Below are positions 25,492 through 35,586 of a DNA stretch of 64,000 nucleotides, piece after piece. Position numbers and translations under genes: made by a program. The notes below the pieces were generated by a model. That model did not search any database. It saw nothing but the letters and a program-made list of their open reading frames with translations, and was not told where the DNA came from. The DNA is taken from contig CALWVT010000005.1 of the NCBI GenBank assembly GCA_944385055.1, positions 84,188 to 148,187 of the forward strand, given 5' to 3'. Origin of the DNA: an uncultured Clostridia bacterium (lineage in GTDB: Bacteria > Bacillota > Clostridia > Oscillospirales > Acutalibacteraceae). Positions within the stretch are counted from its first letter, which is position 1. Every line of letters begins with the position of its first letter.

Positions 25492-26265
25492 CTATCTGGA
25501 TTGCAGCCCCGCCCGCTGGCGCGCGATCTCATAGCAGAGCACGCCGCACGCGACGGAGGCATTCAGGGAATTGACCCGCCCTTTCATGGGCAGGGACACT
25601 GTAAAATCACATTTTTCTTTGACGAGCCGCGAAACGCCAAAGCCCTCGCTGCCGATGACGAGCGCGCACGGGCCGGTGTAATCCACCGTGCACCACGGTT
25701 CCCCGTCCATATCCGCAGCATAAAGCCAAACGCCGCGCGCCTTGAGCGCTTCGAGCGCAGCCGGCAAATTGCCCACGCGGACGACCGGCACGTATTCGAC
25801 GGCCCCCGCGCTCGCCTTGCCCACCGCATACGACAGTCCGACGCTCCTGCGCTTTGGGATCACGACGCCGTGCGCGCCCGCGCACTCCGCAACCCGCAGC
25901 ACCGCGCCGAGGTTGTGGGGATCCTCGAGCCCGTCCGCCACGATTACAAAAGGCGCTTCTTTTCGCTCCTCTGCAAGCGCAAATACATCGTCGAGCGACG
26001 CAAACGCCTTGACGGCCGCGAGCGCGGCCACACCCTGGTGATTGGCCCCCGCGCACATGGCATCGAGCTTGCGCGGATCTACTTCCTTGACGGGGAGCCC
26101 CGCGGCTTTCGCCTTCTGGCACAAGGCGCCCAGGCTCCCGCCATGCGCGCCGCGCGCAACGTACACCGTGTCGAGCGGTCGTCCGCTGCGCAGCGCCTCC
26201 ATGACGGCGTTGCGCCCAATGATCACGTCTGTTTCGCTTTTTTCCTGCCGGCCTGCTGGTTTCAT
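25492..26265 (-). CDS. rlmB: 23S rRNA (guanosine-2'-O-)-methyltransferase RlmB-like, SPOUT family
   Basis: A 257-aa TrmH/SpoU-family protein. The N-terminal substrate-binding domain (VIIGRNAVMEALRSGRPLDTVYVA) is followed by the SPOUT domain with its three motifs: DGLEDPHNLGAVLRVAECAG, LVIGSEGFGVSRLVKEKCD and LPMKGRVNSLNASVACGVLCYE, forming the knotted SAM site. It modifies G2251 in the peptidyl-transferase region of 23S rRNA. ATG 26265 follows AAAGGAG; a TTG 15 nt upstream overlaps it. It lies 10 nt before the P-type-ATPase-like gene, so the two may be co-transcribed. Confidence 0.92.
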   Translation of the reverse strand: MKPAGRQEKSETDVIIGRNAVMEALRSGRPLDTVYVARGAHGGSLGALCQKAKAAGLPVKEVDPRKLDAMCAGANHQGVAALAAVKAFASLDDVFALAEERKEAPFVIVADGLEDPHNLGAVLRVAECAGAHGVVIPKRRSVGLSYAVGKASAGAVEYVPVVRVGNLPAALEALKARGVWLYAADMDGEPWCTVDYTGPCALVIGSEGFGVSRLVKEKCDFTVSLPMKGRVNSLNASVACGVLCYEIARQRAGLQSR

Positions 26266-26315
26266 AGCGGCTCCTTTCAAAACAAATCTGGGTTCGCAGA
26301 CACGAACTCATAATG

Positions 26316-26324
26316 ATTATAGCA
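26316..26324 (-). promoter_or_regulatory. Extended -10 promoter of rlmB
   Basis: Minus strand TGC-TATAAT (26324-26316), about 50 nt before the start codon. No good -35 is visible; the TGn extension may compensate. Confidence 0.55.
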
Positions 26325-26428
26325 CAGAACCGGCTTTCCTGCACCCCCCTTTTCTAAACTTTCCCCACAAAACGCAATGGGAAATCCTTCCGCGCGGAAA
26401 TCGACCGGCCGCGCGTTTTTTCGCGCAT

Positions 26429-26473
26429 AAAAAAGAGCAGGCCTTCGGGATTTCTCTCCGAAAGGTCTGCTCT
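26429..26473 (-). terminator. Intrinsic terminator of the S10-spc-alpha superoperon
   Basis: Minus strand AGAGCAGACCTTTCGG pairs (one mismatch) with CCGAAGGCCTGCTCT, followed by TTTTTTATG. It lies 13 nt after the rplQ stop. Confidence 0.9.
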
Positions 26474-26485
26474 ATTATTTAAAAA

Positions 26486-26914
26486 TTATTCAGCCTTTTC
26501 AGCGGGGGCCTCTTCGGCCTTCTTTTCCTCTGCCTTCGGGGCAGCGGGCTTTTCGGCTGCGGGCTTCTCAACGGGGAGAAGCTCGATGATCGCCATTTCC
26601 GCAGCGTCGCCGCGGCGCGGCCCGATCTTCGTGATGCGGGTGTAGCCGCCATTGCGGTCCTTATACTGCGGCGCAATTTCCGTGAACAGCTTATTCGTAA
26701 CGGCTTCCTTTGTGACAAAGCCCATCACGAGGCGGCGGTTATGGAGCGTATCCTCCTTGGCAATCGTGACCATCTTCTCGGCCATGGAGCGAACTTCCTT
26801 GGCACGGGTGACGGTCGTTTCGATCTTGCCATTCTCCAAGAGGAACGTCACCATCGCCCGCAGCATCGCCATGCGGCTGTCCGTCGTTCTGCCGAGCTTT
26901 CTGGTTCCTGGCAT
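26486..26914 (-). CDS. rplQ: 50S ribosomal protein L17
   Basis: A 142-aa protein. The L17 core ([26 protein letters not shown] ... [24 protein letters not shown]) is complete by about residue 112. A Pro/Ala/Glu/Lys-rich tail of about 30 residues ([18 protein letters not shown]...) extends beyond the usual length, as in several clostridia. It is the last gene of the superoperon; the ATG follows AAAGGAGTG. The in-frame extension upstream to 26950 has no ribosome site. Confidence 0.95.
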   Translation of the reverse strand: MPGTRKLGRTTDSRMAMLRAMVTFLLENGKIETTVTRAKEVRSMAEKMVTIAKEDTLHNRRLVMGFVTKEAVTNKLFTEIAPQYKDRNGGYTRITKIGPRRGDAAEMAIIELLPVEKPAAEKPAAPKAEEKKAEEAPAEKAE

Positions 26915-26968
26915 CGATTGGTCACTCCTTTGTTTCAGACCCGGCCGCACATAGCGGCCACGGGGGTA

Positions 26969-27925
26969 TTATTCATCATCTTTGCGCAGATTATAGCCCA
27001 GGGATTTCATCTTCCAGATGACTTCCTCCAGGGATTTCCGTCCAAGGTTGCGCACCTTCATCATGTCCTCTTCCGACTTGCTGACAAGGTCGCCCACCGT
27101 ATTGATGCCTGCACGTTTCAAGCAGTTGAAGGAACGCACGGAAAGGTCGAGCTCTTCGATGGTCATCTCCAAGACTTTCTCCTTATCCTGCTCATCCTTT
27201 TCCACCATGATTTCCGTGCTGCTGCCCTTGTCGGACAAATCCACAAACAGGTTCAGGTGTTCGGTGAGGAACTTGGCCGCCAGCGAAACCGCCTCCTGCG
27301 CGGAAATGATCCCGTTGGTCCAAACTTCCAAAGTCAACTTGTCGTAATCAATGCGCTGCGCCACGCGGGCGTTTTCCACGCTGAAATTCACGCGGTAAAC
27401 GGGCGTGTAGATCGAGTCCACCGGAATGTCGCCAATGACGTTTGCGGGCATGTTCTGCTTATTGCGTTCCGCGGGCACATAACCGCGGCCCTTATCGAGC
27501 GTAATCTCCATATAGAGCTTCGCGTTCTCGCCAAGCGTCGCGATGTGCAGCTGCGGGTTGAGGATTTCAACCTCACTATCACATTTAATGGAATCCGCCG
27601 TCACCTCGCACGGGCCTTCGGCATTGATCTCCACCGTCTTGGCACCATCGCAGTGCAGCTTTGCAATCAAGTTTTTGATGTTCAGGACAATCTCCGTCAC
27701 ATCCTCCTTGACCCCGGGAATGGTAGAGAACTCGTGCACAACACCGTCGATCTTGATAGCGGTGGGAGCAACGCCCTCCAGCGAGGAGAGCAGCACGCGC
27801 CTGAGGCTGTTGCCAAGCGTCGTGCCAAAGCCGCGCTCCAGCGGCGAAACCACGAATTTTCCGTACGTGCCGTCGTTCGATACGTCAGCAATTTCAATTT
27901 TCGGCTTTTCAACTTTCTCGATCAT
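26969..27925 (-). CDS. rpoA: DNA-directed RNA polymerase subunit alpha
   Basis: A 318-aa subunit. The N-terminal dimerisation domain (about 1-230) contains [16 protein letters not shown] [19 protein letters not shown] and VEVWTNG-like LTLEVWTNG. The C-terminal domain (about 250-318), which contacts UP elements and activators, contains [22 protein letters not shown] and [11 protein letters not shown]. It scaffolds beta and beta' assembly. It sits between rpsD and rplQ as usual. Confidence 0.98.
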   Translation of the reverse strand: MIEKVEKPKIEIADVSNDGTYGKFVVSPLERGFGTTLGNSLRRVLLSSLEGVAPTAIKIDGVVHEFSTIPGVKEDVTEIVLNIKNLIAKLHCDGAKTVEINAEGPCEVTADSIKCDSEVEILNPQLHIATLGENAKLYMEITLDKGRGYVPAERNKQNMPANVIGDIPVDSIYTPVYRVNFSVENARVAQRIDYDKLTLEVWTNGIISAQEAVSLAAKFLTEHLNLFVDLSDKGSSTEIMVEKDEQDKEKVLEMTIEELDLSVRSFNCLKRAGINTVGDLVSKSEEDMMKVRNLGRKSLEEVIWKMKSLGYNLRKDDE

Positions 27926-27991
27926 TAAGCAACCTCCTTAGACAGGACAGTAAAAACATTCCTTACTGTGTCGTGTGCCGTAATTTGGGCA

Positions 27992-28585
27992 TTACTTGGA
28001 GTACAACTCAACGATAAGCGTCTCATTGATGTCAAAGTCGATGTCGCTTCTCTCGGGCAGCGCAATGATCTTTCCTTCAACGGACTCGCGATTCAACTCC
28101 AGCCACTTCGGCACGGCGAGGTTCGCGTTCTTCTCCAGGATGTCCTTGACATGCTGGGAAGAGCGGCTCTTCTCCTTGATGGAGATGACGTCGCCGACCT
28201 TCGTCATCGCGGAACAGATGTCCACACGTTTCCCATTGACGGTGATATGGCCGTGGGTGACCATCTGGCGGGCCTCACGGCGGGTCGTCGCAAAGCCTAA
28301 GCGATACACAACATTATCGAGGCGGCGCTCCAGAATGCGCAGCAGGTTCTCACCGGTCACGCCTTCCTCTTTCGTCGCCAGCTCATAGTAATGGCGGAAC
28401 TGACGCTCCTGCACCCCGTAGATGAACTTTGCCTTCTGCTTTTCGTTGAGCTGGGTAGCATACTCGCTCTGCTTGCGGCGGCCCTGCTTCGGGTTGCGGA
28501 TCGAGCTCTTATTGATCCCCATCACGGTCGGGCTGATGCCCAGCGTTTTGCACCGCTTCAGGATCGGCTGCATATTTCTAGCCAT
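27992..28585 (-). CDS. rpsD: 30S ribosomal protein S4
   Basis: A 197-aa primary 16S rRNA-binding protein. The S4 RNA-binding domain is clear: [38 protein letters not shown]. The N-terminus ([18 protein letters not shown]) lacks the four-cysteine zinc site of many S4 proteins, so this is the zinc-free form. S4 often autoregulates the alpha operon, but no leader structure was identified here. Confidence 0.97.
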   Translation of the reverse strand: MARNMQPILKRCKTLGISPTVMGINKSSIRNPKQGRRKQSEYATQLNEKQKAKFIYGVQERQFRHYYELATKEEGVTGENLLRILERRLDNVVYRLGFATTRREARQMVTHGHITVNGKRVDICSAMTKVGDVISIKEKSRSSQHVKDILEKNANLAVPKWLELNRESVEGKIIALPERSDIDFDINETLIVELYSK

Positions 28586-28615
28586 TCGTCGTATTTCCTC
28601 CTTTGCGCATTCCGA

Positions 28616-29026
28616 TTATACACGTCTTCTCTTCGGAGGACGGCATCCATTGTGGGGCACCGGGGTCACGTCTTTGATCATCGTAACCTCGAGGCCGGCG
28701 TTCTGCAGCGCGCGGATTGCGGCTTCACGTCCGGAACCCGGGCCCTTGACATAAACCTCAACGGTCTTCATGCCATGCTCCATCGCGATCTTTGCAGCGG
28801 TCTCAGCGGCCGTCTGTGCAGCAAACGGTGTGGACTTTCTGCTGCCGCGGAAGCCAAGCTCACCGGAGCTGGCCCACGACACGGCGTTGCCCTGCAGGTC
28901 CGTAATGGTCACAATGGTGTTATTAAACGTAGACTGGATATGCGCAGCGCCGCGGTCGATGTTCTTGCGCTCGCGGCGGCGGCGCGTGGCGGCCGCCTTC
29001 TTTGCGGCTGCTTTATTTGCTGCCAT
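28616..29026 (-). CDS. rpsK: 30S ribosomal protein S11
   Basis: A 136-aa platform protein near the mRNA exit. The N-terminus is an Ala/Lys/Arg-rich extension; the conserved core has [39 protein letters not shown] and [19 protein letters not shown], ending [13 protein letters not shown]. It is 15 nt downstream of rpsM. Confidence 0.98.
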   Translation of the reverse strand: MAANKAAAKKAAATRRRRERKNIDRGAAHIQSTFNNTIVTITDLQGNAVSWASSGELGFRGSRKSTPFAAQTAAETAAKIAMEHGMKTVEVYVKGPGSGREAAIRALQNAGLEVTMIKDVTPVPHNGCRPPKRRRV

Positions 29027-29041
29027 GTGTTAAGCCCTCCT

Positions 29042-29410
29042 TTACTTCTTCTTGTTCGCAACCGTCTTCGACGGGCCCTTGCGGGTGCGGGCGTTCGTCT
29101 TCGTGCGCTGGCCGCGGACCGGCAGACCCTTGCGGTGACGCACACCGCGGTAGCAGCCGATTTCCGTTAAACGCTTGATGTCAAACGCCACGTCGCGGCG
29201 AAGGTCGCCTTCCACACGGCAGTTGTGATCGATATATTCCCTGAGCTTTGCGGCGTCTTCCTCGGAAAGGTCGCGCACGCGCACGTCAGGATTTACGCCG
29301 GTCGCTGCGCAAATATCCGTAGCGGTCTTGCGGCCGATACCAAAGATATACGTCAAAGCGATCTCGATGCGCTTGTCTCTGGGCAAGTCAATACCTGCGA
29401 TACGAGCCAT
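29042..29410 (-). CDS. rpsM: 30S ribosomal protein S13
   Basis: A 122-aa head protein contacting L5 and P-site tRNA. Signatures: [22 protein letters not shown], then [11 protein letters not shown] and the C-terminal [24 protein letters not shown]. First gene of the classical alpha-operon block after rpmJ. Confidence 0.98.
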   Translation of the reverse strand: MARIAGIDLPRDKRIEIALTYIFGIGRKTATDICAATGVNPDVRVRDLSEEDAAKLREYIDHNCRVEGDLRRDVAFDIKRLTEIGCYRGVRHRKGLPVRGQRTKTNARTRKGPSKTVANKKK

Positions 29411-29439
29411 TCGGTTTGCACCTCCAAATTTTCACTGCG

Positions 29440-29553
29440 TCAGCCCTGACGCTGCTTGTGCTTCGGGTTCTCACAGATCACCATGATTTTCCCTTTGCGC
29501 TTGATGATCTTGCACTTCTCGCACATTTTCTTAACAGAAGGTCTTACTTTCAT
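29440..29553 (-). CDS. rpmJ: 50S ribosomal protein L36
   Basis: A 37-aa protein, easily missed by gene finders. The translation begins [20 protein letters not shown] and ends [11 protein letters not shown]. Zinc ligands C11, C14, C27 and H32 are all present, so this is the zinc-binding form. It lies between infA and rpsM, 29 nt from rpsM, with a GGAGGG ribosome site upstream. Confidence 0.97.
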   Translation of the reverse strand: MKVRPSVKKMCEKCKIIKRKGKIMVICENPKHKQRQG

Positions 29554-29585
29554 GGGATACCCTCCTTACATAAAACAAGTCGTCC

Positions 29586-29804
29586 TTATTTCGTCCGCCA
29601 CGTAATGCGCCCCTGGGTCAAATCGTAGGGGGACATTTCAACCGTGACCTTATCCCCGGGCAGGATGCGGATAAAATTCATCCGCAGCTTTCCGGAAATA
29701 TGGGCCAGGATCGTGTGGTGGTTTTGCAGTTCCACTTTAAACATGGCGTTGGGCAAAGCCTCGACAACAACGCCTTCGGTTTCAATAACATCCTGCTTCG
29801 ACAT
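29586..29804 (-). CDS. infA: Translation initiation factor IF-1
   Basis: A 72-aa S1/OB-fold protein that occupies the A site during initiation. Typical sequence: [20 protein letters not shown], then [27 protein letters not shown] and [14 protein letters not shown]. Its start codon overlaps the stop of the KOW gene by one base (TAATG), so translation is coupled. Confidence 0.98.
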   Translation of the reverse strand: MSKQDVIETEGVVVEALPNAMFKVELQNHHTILAHISGKLRMNFIRILPGDKVTVEMSPYDLTQGRITWRTK

Positions 29805-30076
29805 TACGAATCTGCCTCCTCTTTCTTAGGGCCTTCCAGCCGGGAAAGGCCCGCCAAAGCCCTGCGCAAAGCGCGGTTCGAGCGAAACGCCTCTTCCGGC
29901 AGGACCGTATGCGTGGGGGTAAGGTGGATGAGTTTCTTCTTTTTCGGCCGCTCAAGCGGGCGGCGCTTTCCGTCGCTGATCCATGCGTACGGCGCCTGAT
30001 AATCGAGCACCGCACAGACCGTGCCTTTGTCGCGCCCCGCCATACTGTGGGCGACCATCCCGCGCTGCACCTGCAT
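29804..30076 (-). CDS. KOW domain RNA-binding protein (clostridial map-infA linker gene)
   Basis: A 90-aa basic protein. The N-terminal half is a KOW-type strand pair ([21 protein letters not shown]) like ribosomal L14e/L27e, which binds RNA. The C-terminal half is Arg/Lys/Pro-rich ([13 protein letters not shown]) and without known motifs. A gene of this kind is regularly found between map and infA in Clostridia. It probably assists ribosome assembly or translation; exact role unknown. Confidence 0.8.
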   Translation of the reverse strand: MQVQRGMVAHSMAGRDKGTVCAVLDYQAPYAWISDGKRRPLERPKKKKLIHLTPTHTVLPEEAFRSNRALRRALAGLSRLEGPKKEEADS

Positions 30077-30087
30077 CGCGCACCCCT

Positions 30088-30843
30088 TTATCGGTCGCCG
30101 CGGGTCAAAATGACCGGGCCCTTTTCGGTGATGGCGATGGTGTTTTCATAGTGCGCAGCGAGCTTTCCATCCGCGGTGACCGTGGTCCAGCCGTCGTCGA
30201 GGACCTTCACATGGTAGTCCCCCTGGCAGATCATCGGTTCAATCGCGATCGTCATGCCTGGCAGCAGGCGGACACCCCTGCCCGGGGTGCCATAATTCGG
30301 AACACTGGGGTCTTCGTGCATCTTCGCGCCTACTCCGTGGCCGACGAAATCCCGTACCACCGAGTAACCGCGAGCTTCAGCATACCGTTGCACCGCACTG
30401 CCGATATCGCCTAAGCGGTTGCCGGGCTGTGCGGCCTTGATGCCTTCGAAAAGGCACTCGCGGGTTGTGTCCATAAGCTTTTGTGCATCGTCGGAAACCT
30501 TCCCGCAGGGGAAAGTCCAGGCGTTATCCCCGACGAACCCTTCGAAAGTCGCGCCAGTGTCGATGCTGACGATGTCGCCTTCCTTGAGGATCGTCTGCTT
30601 ATGCGGTATGCCATGGATGACCACTTCGTTGACGGAAATGCAGCAACTGGCCGGAAAACCGCCGTAGCCTAAAAACGTAGGCACAGCGCCTTCGCTCTCG
30701 ATATACTCCCGCGCCGCACGGTCGATTTCCCATGTGCTGACGCCGGGCTTTACAAGGGAACCAGCAAGCTGCAAAGCGTTCTGCGCAATGCGGCCGGCTG
30801 CCTTCATGCATTCCAACTCACGGCTGGTTTTCAAAATGATCAT
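30088..30843 (-). CDS. map: Methionine aminopeptidase, type I
   Basis: A 251-aa enzyme removing the initiator Met from new proteins. The five metal ligands of the pita-bread fold can be placed: Asp in VSIDTGATFEGFVGDN (two Asp), His in FVGHGVGAKMHEDP, Glu in IEPMI and Glu in ENTI near the end. It has no N-terminal extension. It is 4 nt after adk and 11 nt before the KOW gene. Confidence 0.97.
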   Translation of the reverse strand: MIILKTSRELECMKAAGRIAQNALQLAGSLVKPGVSTWEIDRAAREYIESEGAVPTFLGYGGFPASCCISVNEVVIHGIPHKQTILKEGDIVSIDTGATFEGFVGDNAWTFPCGKVSDDAQKLMDTTRECLFEGIKAAQPGNRLGDIGSAVQRYAEARGYSVVRDFVGHGVGAKMHEDPSVPNYGTPGRGVRLLPGMTIAIEPMICQGDYHVKVLDDGWTTVTADGKLAAHYENTIAITEKGPVILTRGDR

Positions 30844-30847
30844 GCAT

Positions 30848-31480
30848 TTACGCCTCGATTGCTGCGAGAGTCAGACGGGTCGTATCGGCAACCTCTTCCT
30901 GGCCCTCCACGACGACGAGCTTGCCCTGCTTCTCATAGTAAGACTTGAGCGGCTCGGTCTTTTCGTGATATTCCTTCAAACGTGCCTTGACCGTATCCGG
31001 GTGGTCATCCGTGCGCTGAACAAGGGCGCCGCCGCAGTTGTCGCACTTGCCTTCCACCTTCGGGGGATTGTACTGAAGGTGGTAGCTTGCACCGCAACTG
31101 CCGCAGACGCGGCGTCCGGACATGCGGGTGACGATCTTTTCGTCGGGGACATGGATCTCCAACACTTTATCGATGCGCACACCCATCTCATCCAGAGCCT
31201 CGGCCTGGGGGATGGTACGGGGGAAACCGTCCAGAACAAAGCCGTTCTGGCAGTCGCTTTCCGCCAAACGGTCCTTGACGATGCCGATTACGACCTCATC
31301 GGGGACCAGTTCGCCGGCCTCCATGTAGGCTTTCGCCTTCTTGCCCATCTCCGTGCCGCTTTTCAGCGCTTCTCGAATGATATTGCCTGTCGAAACAGCG
31401 GGGATGTTCAATTTCTTGCAAATCACTTCCGCCTGGGTGCCTTTACCAGCGCCCGGCGCGCCCAACAGAATCAGGTTCAT
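30848..31480 (-). CDS. adk: Adenylate kinase, zinc-binding LID form
   Basis: A 210-aa enzyme balancing ATP, ADP and AMP. P-loop GAPGAGKGT at 7-15, AMP-binding DGFPRT near 84-89. The long LID has a four-cysteine zinc site (C126, C129, C146, C149), common in Gram-positives. In-operon position between secY and map is standard. Confidence 0.98.
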   Translation of the reverse strand: MNLILLGAPGAGKGTQAEVICKKLNIPAVSTGNIIREALKSGTEMGKKAKAYMEAGELVPDEVVIGIVKDRLAESDCQNGFVLDGFPRTIPQAEALDEMGVRIDKVLEIHVPDEKIVTRMSGRRVCGSCGASYHLQYNPPKVEGKCDNCGGALVQRTDDHPDTVKARLKEYHEKTEPLKSYYEKQGKLVVVEGQEEVADTTRLTLAAIEA

Positions 31481-31497
31481 TGCTCACAGCTCCTTGC

Positions 31498-32844
31498 TCA
31501 GTCGAGGAACCCTTTGTAGTGGCGCATCATCATCTGGCTTTCCATCTGCTTGACGGTTTCAAGCGAGACGCCGACCATAATGATAATGGACGTACCGCCC
31601 ATCGCCAGGTTCGACATGCCCGTCGCATTCGAGAAAAGAATCGGGACAAGCGCGATCACGGCGAGGAACAGGGCTCCGATCAGGGTGATTTTTGACAGGA
31701 CTTTTGAAATGAATTCCGCCGTCGGCTTGCCGGGACGGATGCCCGGAATCGTGCCGTTGCTCTGGCGGAGGTTGTTGGCCATTTCCATCGGATTGTACTG
31801 GATGGCCGTGTAGAAATAGGCGAAACCGAAAATCAAGAGCACATACAGCACACAGTAGACCCAGCCGGTCATGCTGAATGCACGGAAGAATTCGTACCAG
31901 AATCCGGATGTGCCGATGCGGTCGCCCAGGAAGAACTGGATCGTGCTCGGAATCGAGAGGATGCAGCTCGCGAAGATAATCGGCATCACGCCGCCAATCC
32001 CGACTTTGATCGGAATATGGCTCTGCTGGCCGCCGTACTGCTTGCGGCCGACCACGCGTTTGGCGTACTGCACGGGGATGCGGCGTTCGGAGTCGTTCAT
32101 GAACACGATCAGCCAAATCATCGCGACGAACAGAATCGCCCAAAGCGGGACCAGGAAGAAATACTGGCCATTCGATGTGCCATCCTCCCAAGCCATCTGC
32201 CAGTACTCGGCCAGATGGCCGATGACCGACGGCATACGGGAGACGATGCCGGCAAACAGCAAAATGGAAATGCCGTTGCCGATGCCCTTCTGGTTAATCT
32301 GTTCGCCCATCCACATCATCAGCGCCGTGCCGGCGGTAAACGTCAGCACGATGACGAATGCGGTAAAGACGCCGGCGCCGCCGTCCGTATACTTGACGAT
32401 GGAAGCGCCGTCAACGGTGGAGTTGCGCAGATAGAAATAATACGCAAGGCCCGTCACCAGACCCAAAAGGACCGCGACGTAGCGGGTGATGGCCGCGATC
32501 TTCTTGCGGCCCTCCTCGCCGCCGTCCTTGACCATGCGCTCCAGCGGCGGGATTGCCACCGTCAAAAGCTGCATGATAATGGAGGCGTTGATATACGGGG
32601 TAATCGACAATGCAAACAGCGTGGCCCGCGAGAACGAGCCGCCGGAGAGCAGATCGATATATCCCAAAGCTGTACTGCTTGTGCCGCTGCTCACGCTGCT
32701 CATCAAAGACTGCAGCGCGCTGGCATCCAAAAACGGCACCGGGACAACCGCGCCGAAACGGAACACAATAATAATCAGCAAGGTAAACAGGATCTTTTTG
32801 CGCAGATCCGGAATGCCCCAGGCGTTCTTGATTGTCTTAAACAA
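31498..32844 (-). CDS. secY: Preprotein translocase subunit SecY
   Basis: A 448-aa channel subunit with ten membrane helices. The open frame reaches 32868, but TTG 32844 (MFKTIKNAW...) is the likely start: it lies 1 nt after the rplO stop and 6 nt after GGTGG within AGAGGTGG. Conserved parts include the plug region GGSFSRATLFALSITPYINASI and the cytosolic loops KRVVGRKQYGGQQSHIP and NLRQSNGTIPGIRPGKPT. It forms the Sec channel with SecE and SecG. A TTG start directly behind rplO suggests coupled translation. Confidence 0.95.
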   Translation of the reverse strand: MFKTIKNAWGIPDLRKKILFTLLIIIVFRFGAVVPVPFLDASALQSLMSSVSSGTSSTALGYIDLLSGGSFSRATLFALSITPYINASIIMQLLTVAIPPLERMVKDGGEEGRKKIAAITRYVAVLLGLVTGLAYYFYLRNSTVDGASIVKYTDGGAGVFTAFVIVLTFTAGTALMMWMGEQINQKGIGNGISILLFAGIVSRMPSVIGHLAEYWQMAWEDGTSNGQYFFLVPLWAILFVAMIWLIVFMNDSERRIPVQYAKRVVGRKQYGGQQSHIPIKVGIGGVMPIIFASCILSIPSTIQFFLGDRIGTSGFWYEFFRAFSMTGWVYCVLYVLLIFGFAYFYTAIQYNPMEMANNLRQSNGTIPGIRPGKPTAEFISKVLSKITLIGALFLAVIALVPILFSNATGMSNLAMGGTSIIIMVGVSLETVKQMESQMMMRHYKGFLD

Positions 32845-32845
32845 A

Positions 32846-33289
32846 TCAGACCACCTCTGCCTTCCCACCTGCTGCTTCGATCTTTTCCTTTGCTGCCGCA
32901 GAGAATGCGGCGGCCTGCACGGTCAGCTTTTTCGTCAGCGTGCCGTTATTCAGGATCTTCACGCCGTCCTTCGCGGACTTGAGGATCCCTGCTTCGATCA
33001 GCGTCTGGGAATTTACCGTAGCGCCGTCCTCGAATTTCTTTTCGAGCGTGCCGACATTAACGGTGACGATCTCCTTCGCAAAAATATTGTTGAAGCCGCG
33101 CTTCGGGATGCGGCGCTGCAGAGGCATCTGGCCGCCTTCAAAGCCCGGACGCATGCCGTGGCCAGCGCGTGCCTTCTGGCCCTTATGGCCTTTGCCAGCC
33201 GTCTTGCCCTGGCCGGAGCCATGGCCACGGCCGATGCGCTTCGACGGCTTTGTGGAACCCGGAACCGCAGTTAACTCGTTGAGTTTCAT
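32846..33289 (-). CDS. rplO: 50S ribosomal protein L15
   Basis: A 147-aa protein. [14 protein letters not shown], the Gly/Lys-rich [20 protein letters not shown] region and [15 protein letters not shown] are typical; the C-terminal half is the globular domain. The in-frame extension to 33328 overlaps the gap after rpmD and lacks a ribosome site; AAGGAGGTGCGAACG precedes the chosen ATG. Confidence 0.97.
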   Translation of the reverse strand: MKLNELTAVPGSTKPSKRIGRGHGSGQGKTAGKGHKGQKARAGHGMRPGFEGGQMPLQRRIPKRGFNNIFAKEIVTVNVGTLEKKFEDGATVNSQTLIEAGILKSAKDGVKILNNGTLTKKLTVQAAAFSAAAKEKIEAAGGKAEVV

Positions 33290-33314
33290 CGTTCGCACCT
33301 CCTTAAGTGTTTGA

Positions 33315-33494
33315 TTAAACGTTCTCAACCTCGATGAGGTGGATAATCTTATGCATCTTACCCTTCGTCGCCTCGTTGTCCGGCTGGATCGTCGAATCGC
33401 CGATCTTGCGCAGGCCCAAAGACTGCGCCGTGGCGATCTGCTCCTTCTTGACAGCGATCAGGCTCTTAACCAGGGTGATTTTCAGCTGTGCCAT
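33315..33494 (-). CDS. rpmD: 50S ribosomal protein L30
   Basis: A 59-aa protein beginning [20 protein letters not shown], then [14 protein letters not shown] and ending [11 protein letters not shown]. This is the complete short bacterial L30 fold. It sits between rpsE and rplO, with ribosome site AGGAGG upstream. Confidence 0.96.
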   Translation of the reverse strand: MAQLKITLVKSLIAVKKEQIATAQSLGLRKIGDSTIQPDNEATKGKMHKIIHLIEVENV

Positions 33495-33506
33495 GTGCGC
33501 CCCTCC

Positions 33507-34013
33507 TTACAGAATCTCGCTGACGGAACGGCCGCGCAGGGCCGCGACCTGCTCTGCCGTGCGCAGGGAAGCCAGGCCCTGGATCGTGGCACGAACCACG
33601 TTGCAGGGATTGGTGGAACGCAGCGCCTTCGTACGGATATCGCGGATGCCTGCCGCTTCGATGACCGCACGCACCGGGCCGCCGGCGATCACGCCGGTAC
33701 CGGGGGCAGCGGGCTTCATGAGCACGCGGCCGGCGCCGTACGCACCGATGACCTCGTGCGGGATCGTGGAGCCGCGCGTTGCAACCTTAATCAGGTTCTT
33801 CTTCGCGTCCTCAATGCCCTTGCGGATCGCGTCCGGAACTTCACCGGACTTGCCGATGCCGAAACCGACGGTGCCCTTGCCGTCGCCGACGACGATCAGC
33901 GCAGCAAACTTATAGATACGGCCGCCTTTCACGGTTTTGGAAACACGGTTGATGGAGACGACATGCTCCTTGAACTCGTCTTCTTCTCTTCTTCTTGCGT
34001 CGAATCTAGCCAA
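33507..34013 (-). CDS. rpsE: 30S ribosomal protein S5
   Basis: A 168-aa protein that helps decoding fidelity. Start chosen at TTG 34013 ([14 protein letters not shown]), 8 nt after AAGGAGGG; the upstream frame runs into rplR and has no ribosome site. The double-stranded RNA-binding fold ([50 protein letters not shown]) and the [12 protein letters not shown] motif are intact. Confidence 0.96.
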   Translation of the reverse strand: MARFDARRREEDEFKEHVVSINRVSKTVKGGRIYKFAALIVVGDGKGTVGFGIGKSGEVPDAIRKGIEDAKKNLIKVATRGSTIPHEVIGAYGAGRVLMKPAAPGTGVIAGGPVRAVIEAAGIRDIRTKALRSTNPCNVVRATIQGLASLRTAEQVAALRGRSVSEIL

Positions 34014-34029
34014 TCGTTTTCCCTCCTTA

Positions 34030-34389
34030 TCAGAACTTGAGGCCGCCCTCGCGGGCGCCGTCGGCCAGCTCCTTGACGCGGCCGTGGAACAGATAACCGC
34101 CGCGGTCAAATTTGACCGTGGTGATGCCCTTCTCTGCTGCGCGTGCGGCGATCATCTGACCAACCTTGCGGGCAGCTTCCTTGTTTCCGCCGTTCCCCTC
34201 AAACTCTTTGTCCAGCGTGGAGGCAGCGCACAGCGTCACCCCAGCGACATCGTCGATAATCTGGGCGTAAATGTTTGTGGAAGAGCGAAATACATCCAGG
34301 CGCGGGCACTGTGCCGTGCCGGAGATCTTGCCGCGCACACGGCGGTGGCGGCGCAGTCTAGCCTGATTCTTATCAGTCTTTTTGACCAT
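34030..34389 (-). CDS. rplR: 50S ribosomal protein L18
   Basis: A 119-aa 5S rRNA-binding protein. [37 protein letters not shown] and the closing [24 protein letters not shown] are characteristic. It brings 5S rRNA to the 50S subunit with L5. Confidence 0.97.
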   Translation of the reverse strand: MVKKTDKNQARLRRHRRVRGKISGTAQCPRLDVFRSSTNIYAQIIDDVAGVTLCAASTLDKEFEGNGGNKEAARKVGQMIAARAAEKGITTVKFDRGGYLFHGRVKELADGAREGGLKF

Positions 34390-34410
34390 TTTGTCTTTTC
34401 ACCCCTTCGA

Positions 34411-34959
34411 TTACTTCTTGGCGCCCTTGCCGGCCTTGCCTTCCTTATGACGGACATATTCGCCGACATAACGGATGCCCTTGCCCTTATACGGCTCAGG
34501 CAGGCGCTTCTCACGGATTTCCGCTGCAAACTGGCCGACCTTCTGCTTGTCGATGCCGTGGACCGTAATCTGGTTCGCAGACGGGCACTCGATCGTGATC
34601 CCGTCGATTTCCGGCATGATCACCTGATGGGAATACCCCAGGTTCATAACGAGCTCCTTGCCCTTCTTCTGTACACGGTAGCCAACGCCCTTGACTTCCA
34701 GCTGCTTCTGATAGCCTTCCGTCACGCCCGTGACCATGTTCTGGATCAGCGAACGGGTCAAACCGTGCAGGGACTTGTTCTGCTTCGTGTCATCCGGACG
34801 GGTGACCAGGATTTCATTGCCTTCCACCGCGATGTGCATGTTCGGGTGGAATTCCTTCGTCAAGCTGCCCTTCGGGCCCTTGACGGTGACTACGCTGCCG
34901 TCTACTTTGACGTCGACGCCAGCGGGAATATTTATGGGTTTTCTTCCAATTCGAGACAT
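34411..34959 (-). CDS. rplF: 50S ribosomal protein L6
   Basis: A 182-aa protein with two related domains. It starts [19 protein letters not shown] and ends [31 protein letters not shown]. It supports the GTPase centre. The frame is open to 35010, but the start at 34959 is the conserved one with a GAAAGGGGTGC site. Confidence 0.97.
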   Translation of the reverse strand: MSRIGRKPINIPAGVDVKVDGSVVTVKGPKGSLTKEFHPNMHIAVEGNEILVTRPDDTKQNKSLHGLTRSLIQNMVTGVTEGYQKQLEVKGVGYRVQKKGKELVMNLGYSHQVIMPEIDGITIECPSANQITVHGIDKQKVGQFAAEIREKRLPEPYKGKGIRYVGEYVRHKEGKAGKGAKK

Positions 34960-34975
34960 AGCTGCACCCCTTTCG

Positions 34976-35374
34976 TTACCAAATGAATGCGAGGACTTCG
35001 CCGCCCACATTCTGCTTGCGGGCTTCGCGGTCCGTCATAACGCCGCGGGACGTGGAGATGATGGCCACGCCCAGGCCGCGCATCACGCGGGGCAGGTCTT
35101 CGCAGCTCGAATAGATGCGCAGGCCCGGCTTGCTGACGCGCTTTAAGCCGGTGATAACCGGTTTGCGGTCCTCGGTGTATTTCAGTTCAACTTTGATCAT
35201 GCCCTGCTTGCCATCGTTCGCAACGGTGAAGTTGCGGATATAGCCCTCGTCCTTCAGGATCTGGCAGATCGATTTCTTCATGTTGGAAGCCGGGATCTCA
35301 ACCGTCGCATGTTTTGCGGCGCTTGCATTGCGGATGCGTGTCAGCAGATCCGCGATCGTATCTGTAATCTGCAT
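34976..35374 (-). CDS. rpsH: 30S ribosomal protein S8
   Basis: A 132-aa primary 16S rRNA-binding protein: [22 protein letters not shown] at the start and [20 protein letters not shown] with GGEVLAFIW at the end. In E. coli S8 represses the spc operon by binding its mRNA near rplE; no obvious mimic was identified here. Confidence 0.98.
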   Translation of the reverse strand: MQITDTIADLLTRIRNASAAKHATVEIPASNMKKSICQILKDEGYIRNFTVANDGKQGMIKVELKYTEDRKPVITGLKRVSKPGLRIYSSCEDLPRVMRGLGVAIISTSRGVMTDREARKQNVGGEVLAFIW

Positions 35375-35388
35375 TGCGTTTCCTCCTT

Positions 35389-35574
35389 TTACCAGCTTGC
35401 CTTTTTCACGCCCGGGATTTCGCCCTTATAAGCCAGCTCGCGGAAGCAGATGCGGCAGATGCCGAACTTGCGCAGGTAGGCGTGCGGCCGTCCGCAGATC
35501 TTGCAGCGATTGTAGGCGCGGGTCGAATACTTTGCCGGGCGGCGCTGCTTGACTTTCATAGATGTCTTTGCCAC
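35389..35574 (-). CDS. rpsN: 30S ribosomal protein S14, zinc-binding (type Z)
   Basis: A 61-aa zinc form: [21 protein letters not shown] supplies four cysteines. This short zinc-dependent S14 is usual in Firmicutes. No zinc-free paralogue lies in the window. Confidence 0.98.
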   Translation of the reverse strand: MAKTSMKVKQRRPAKYSTRAYNRCKICGRPHAYLRKFGICRICFRELAYKGEIPGVKKASW

Positions 35575-35586
35575 AGGGAACCCTCC

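Noticed and set aside
26741..27928. A plus-strand open frame of 395 codons opposite rplQ and rpoA
   Set aside because: Antisense shadow; no promoter or ribosome site, and the opposite strand is unambiguous.
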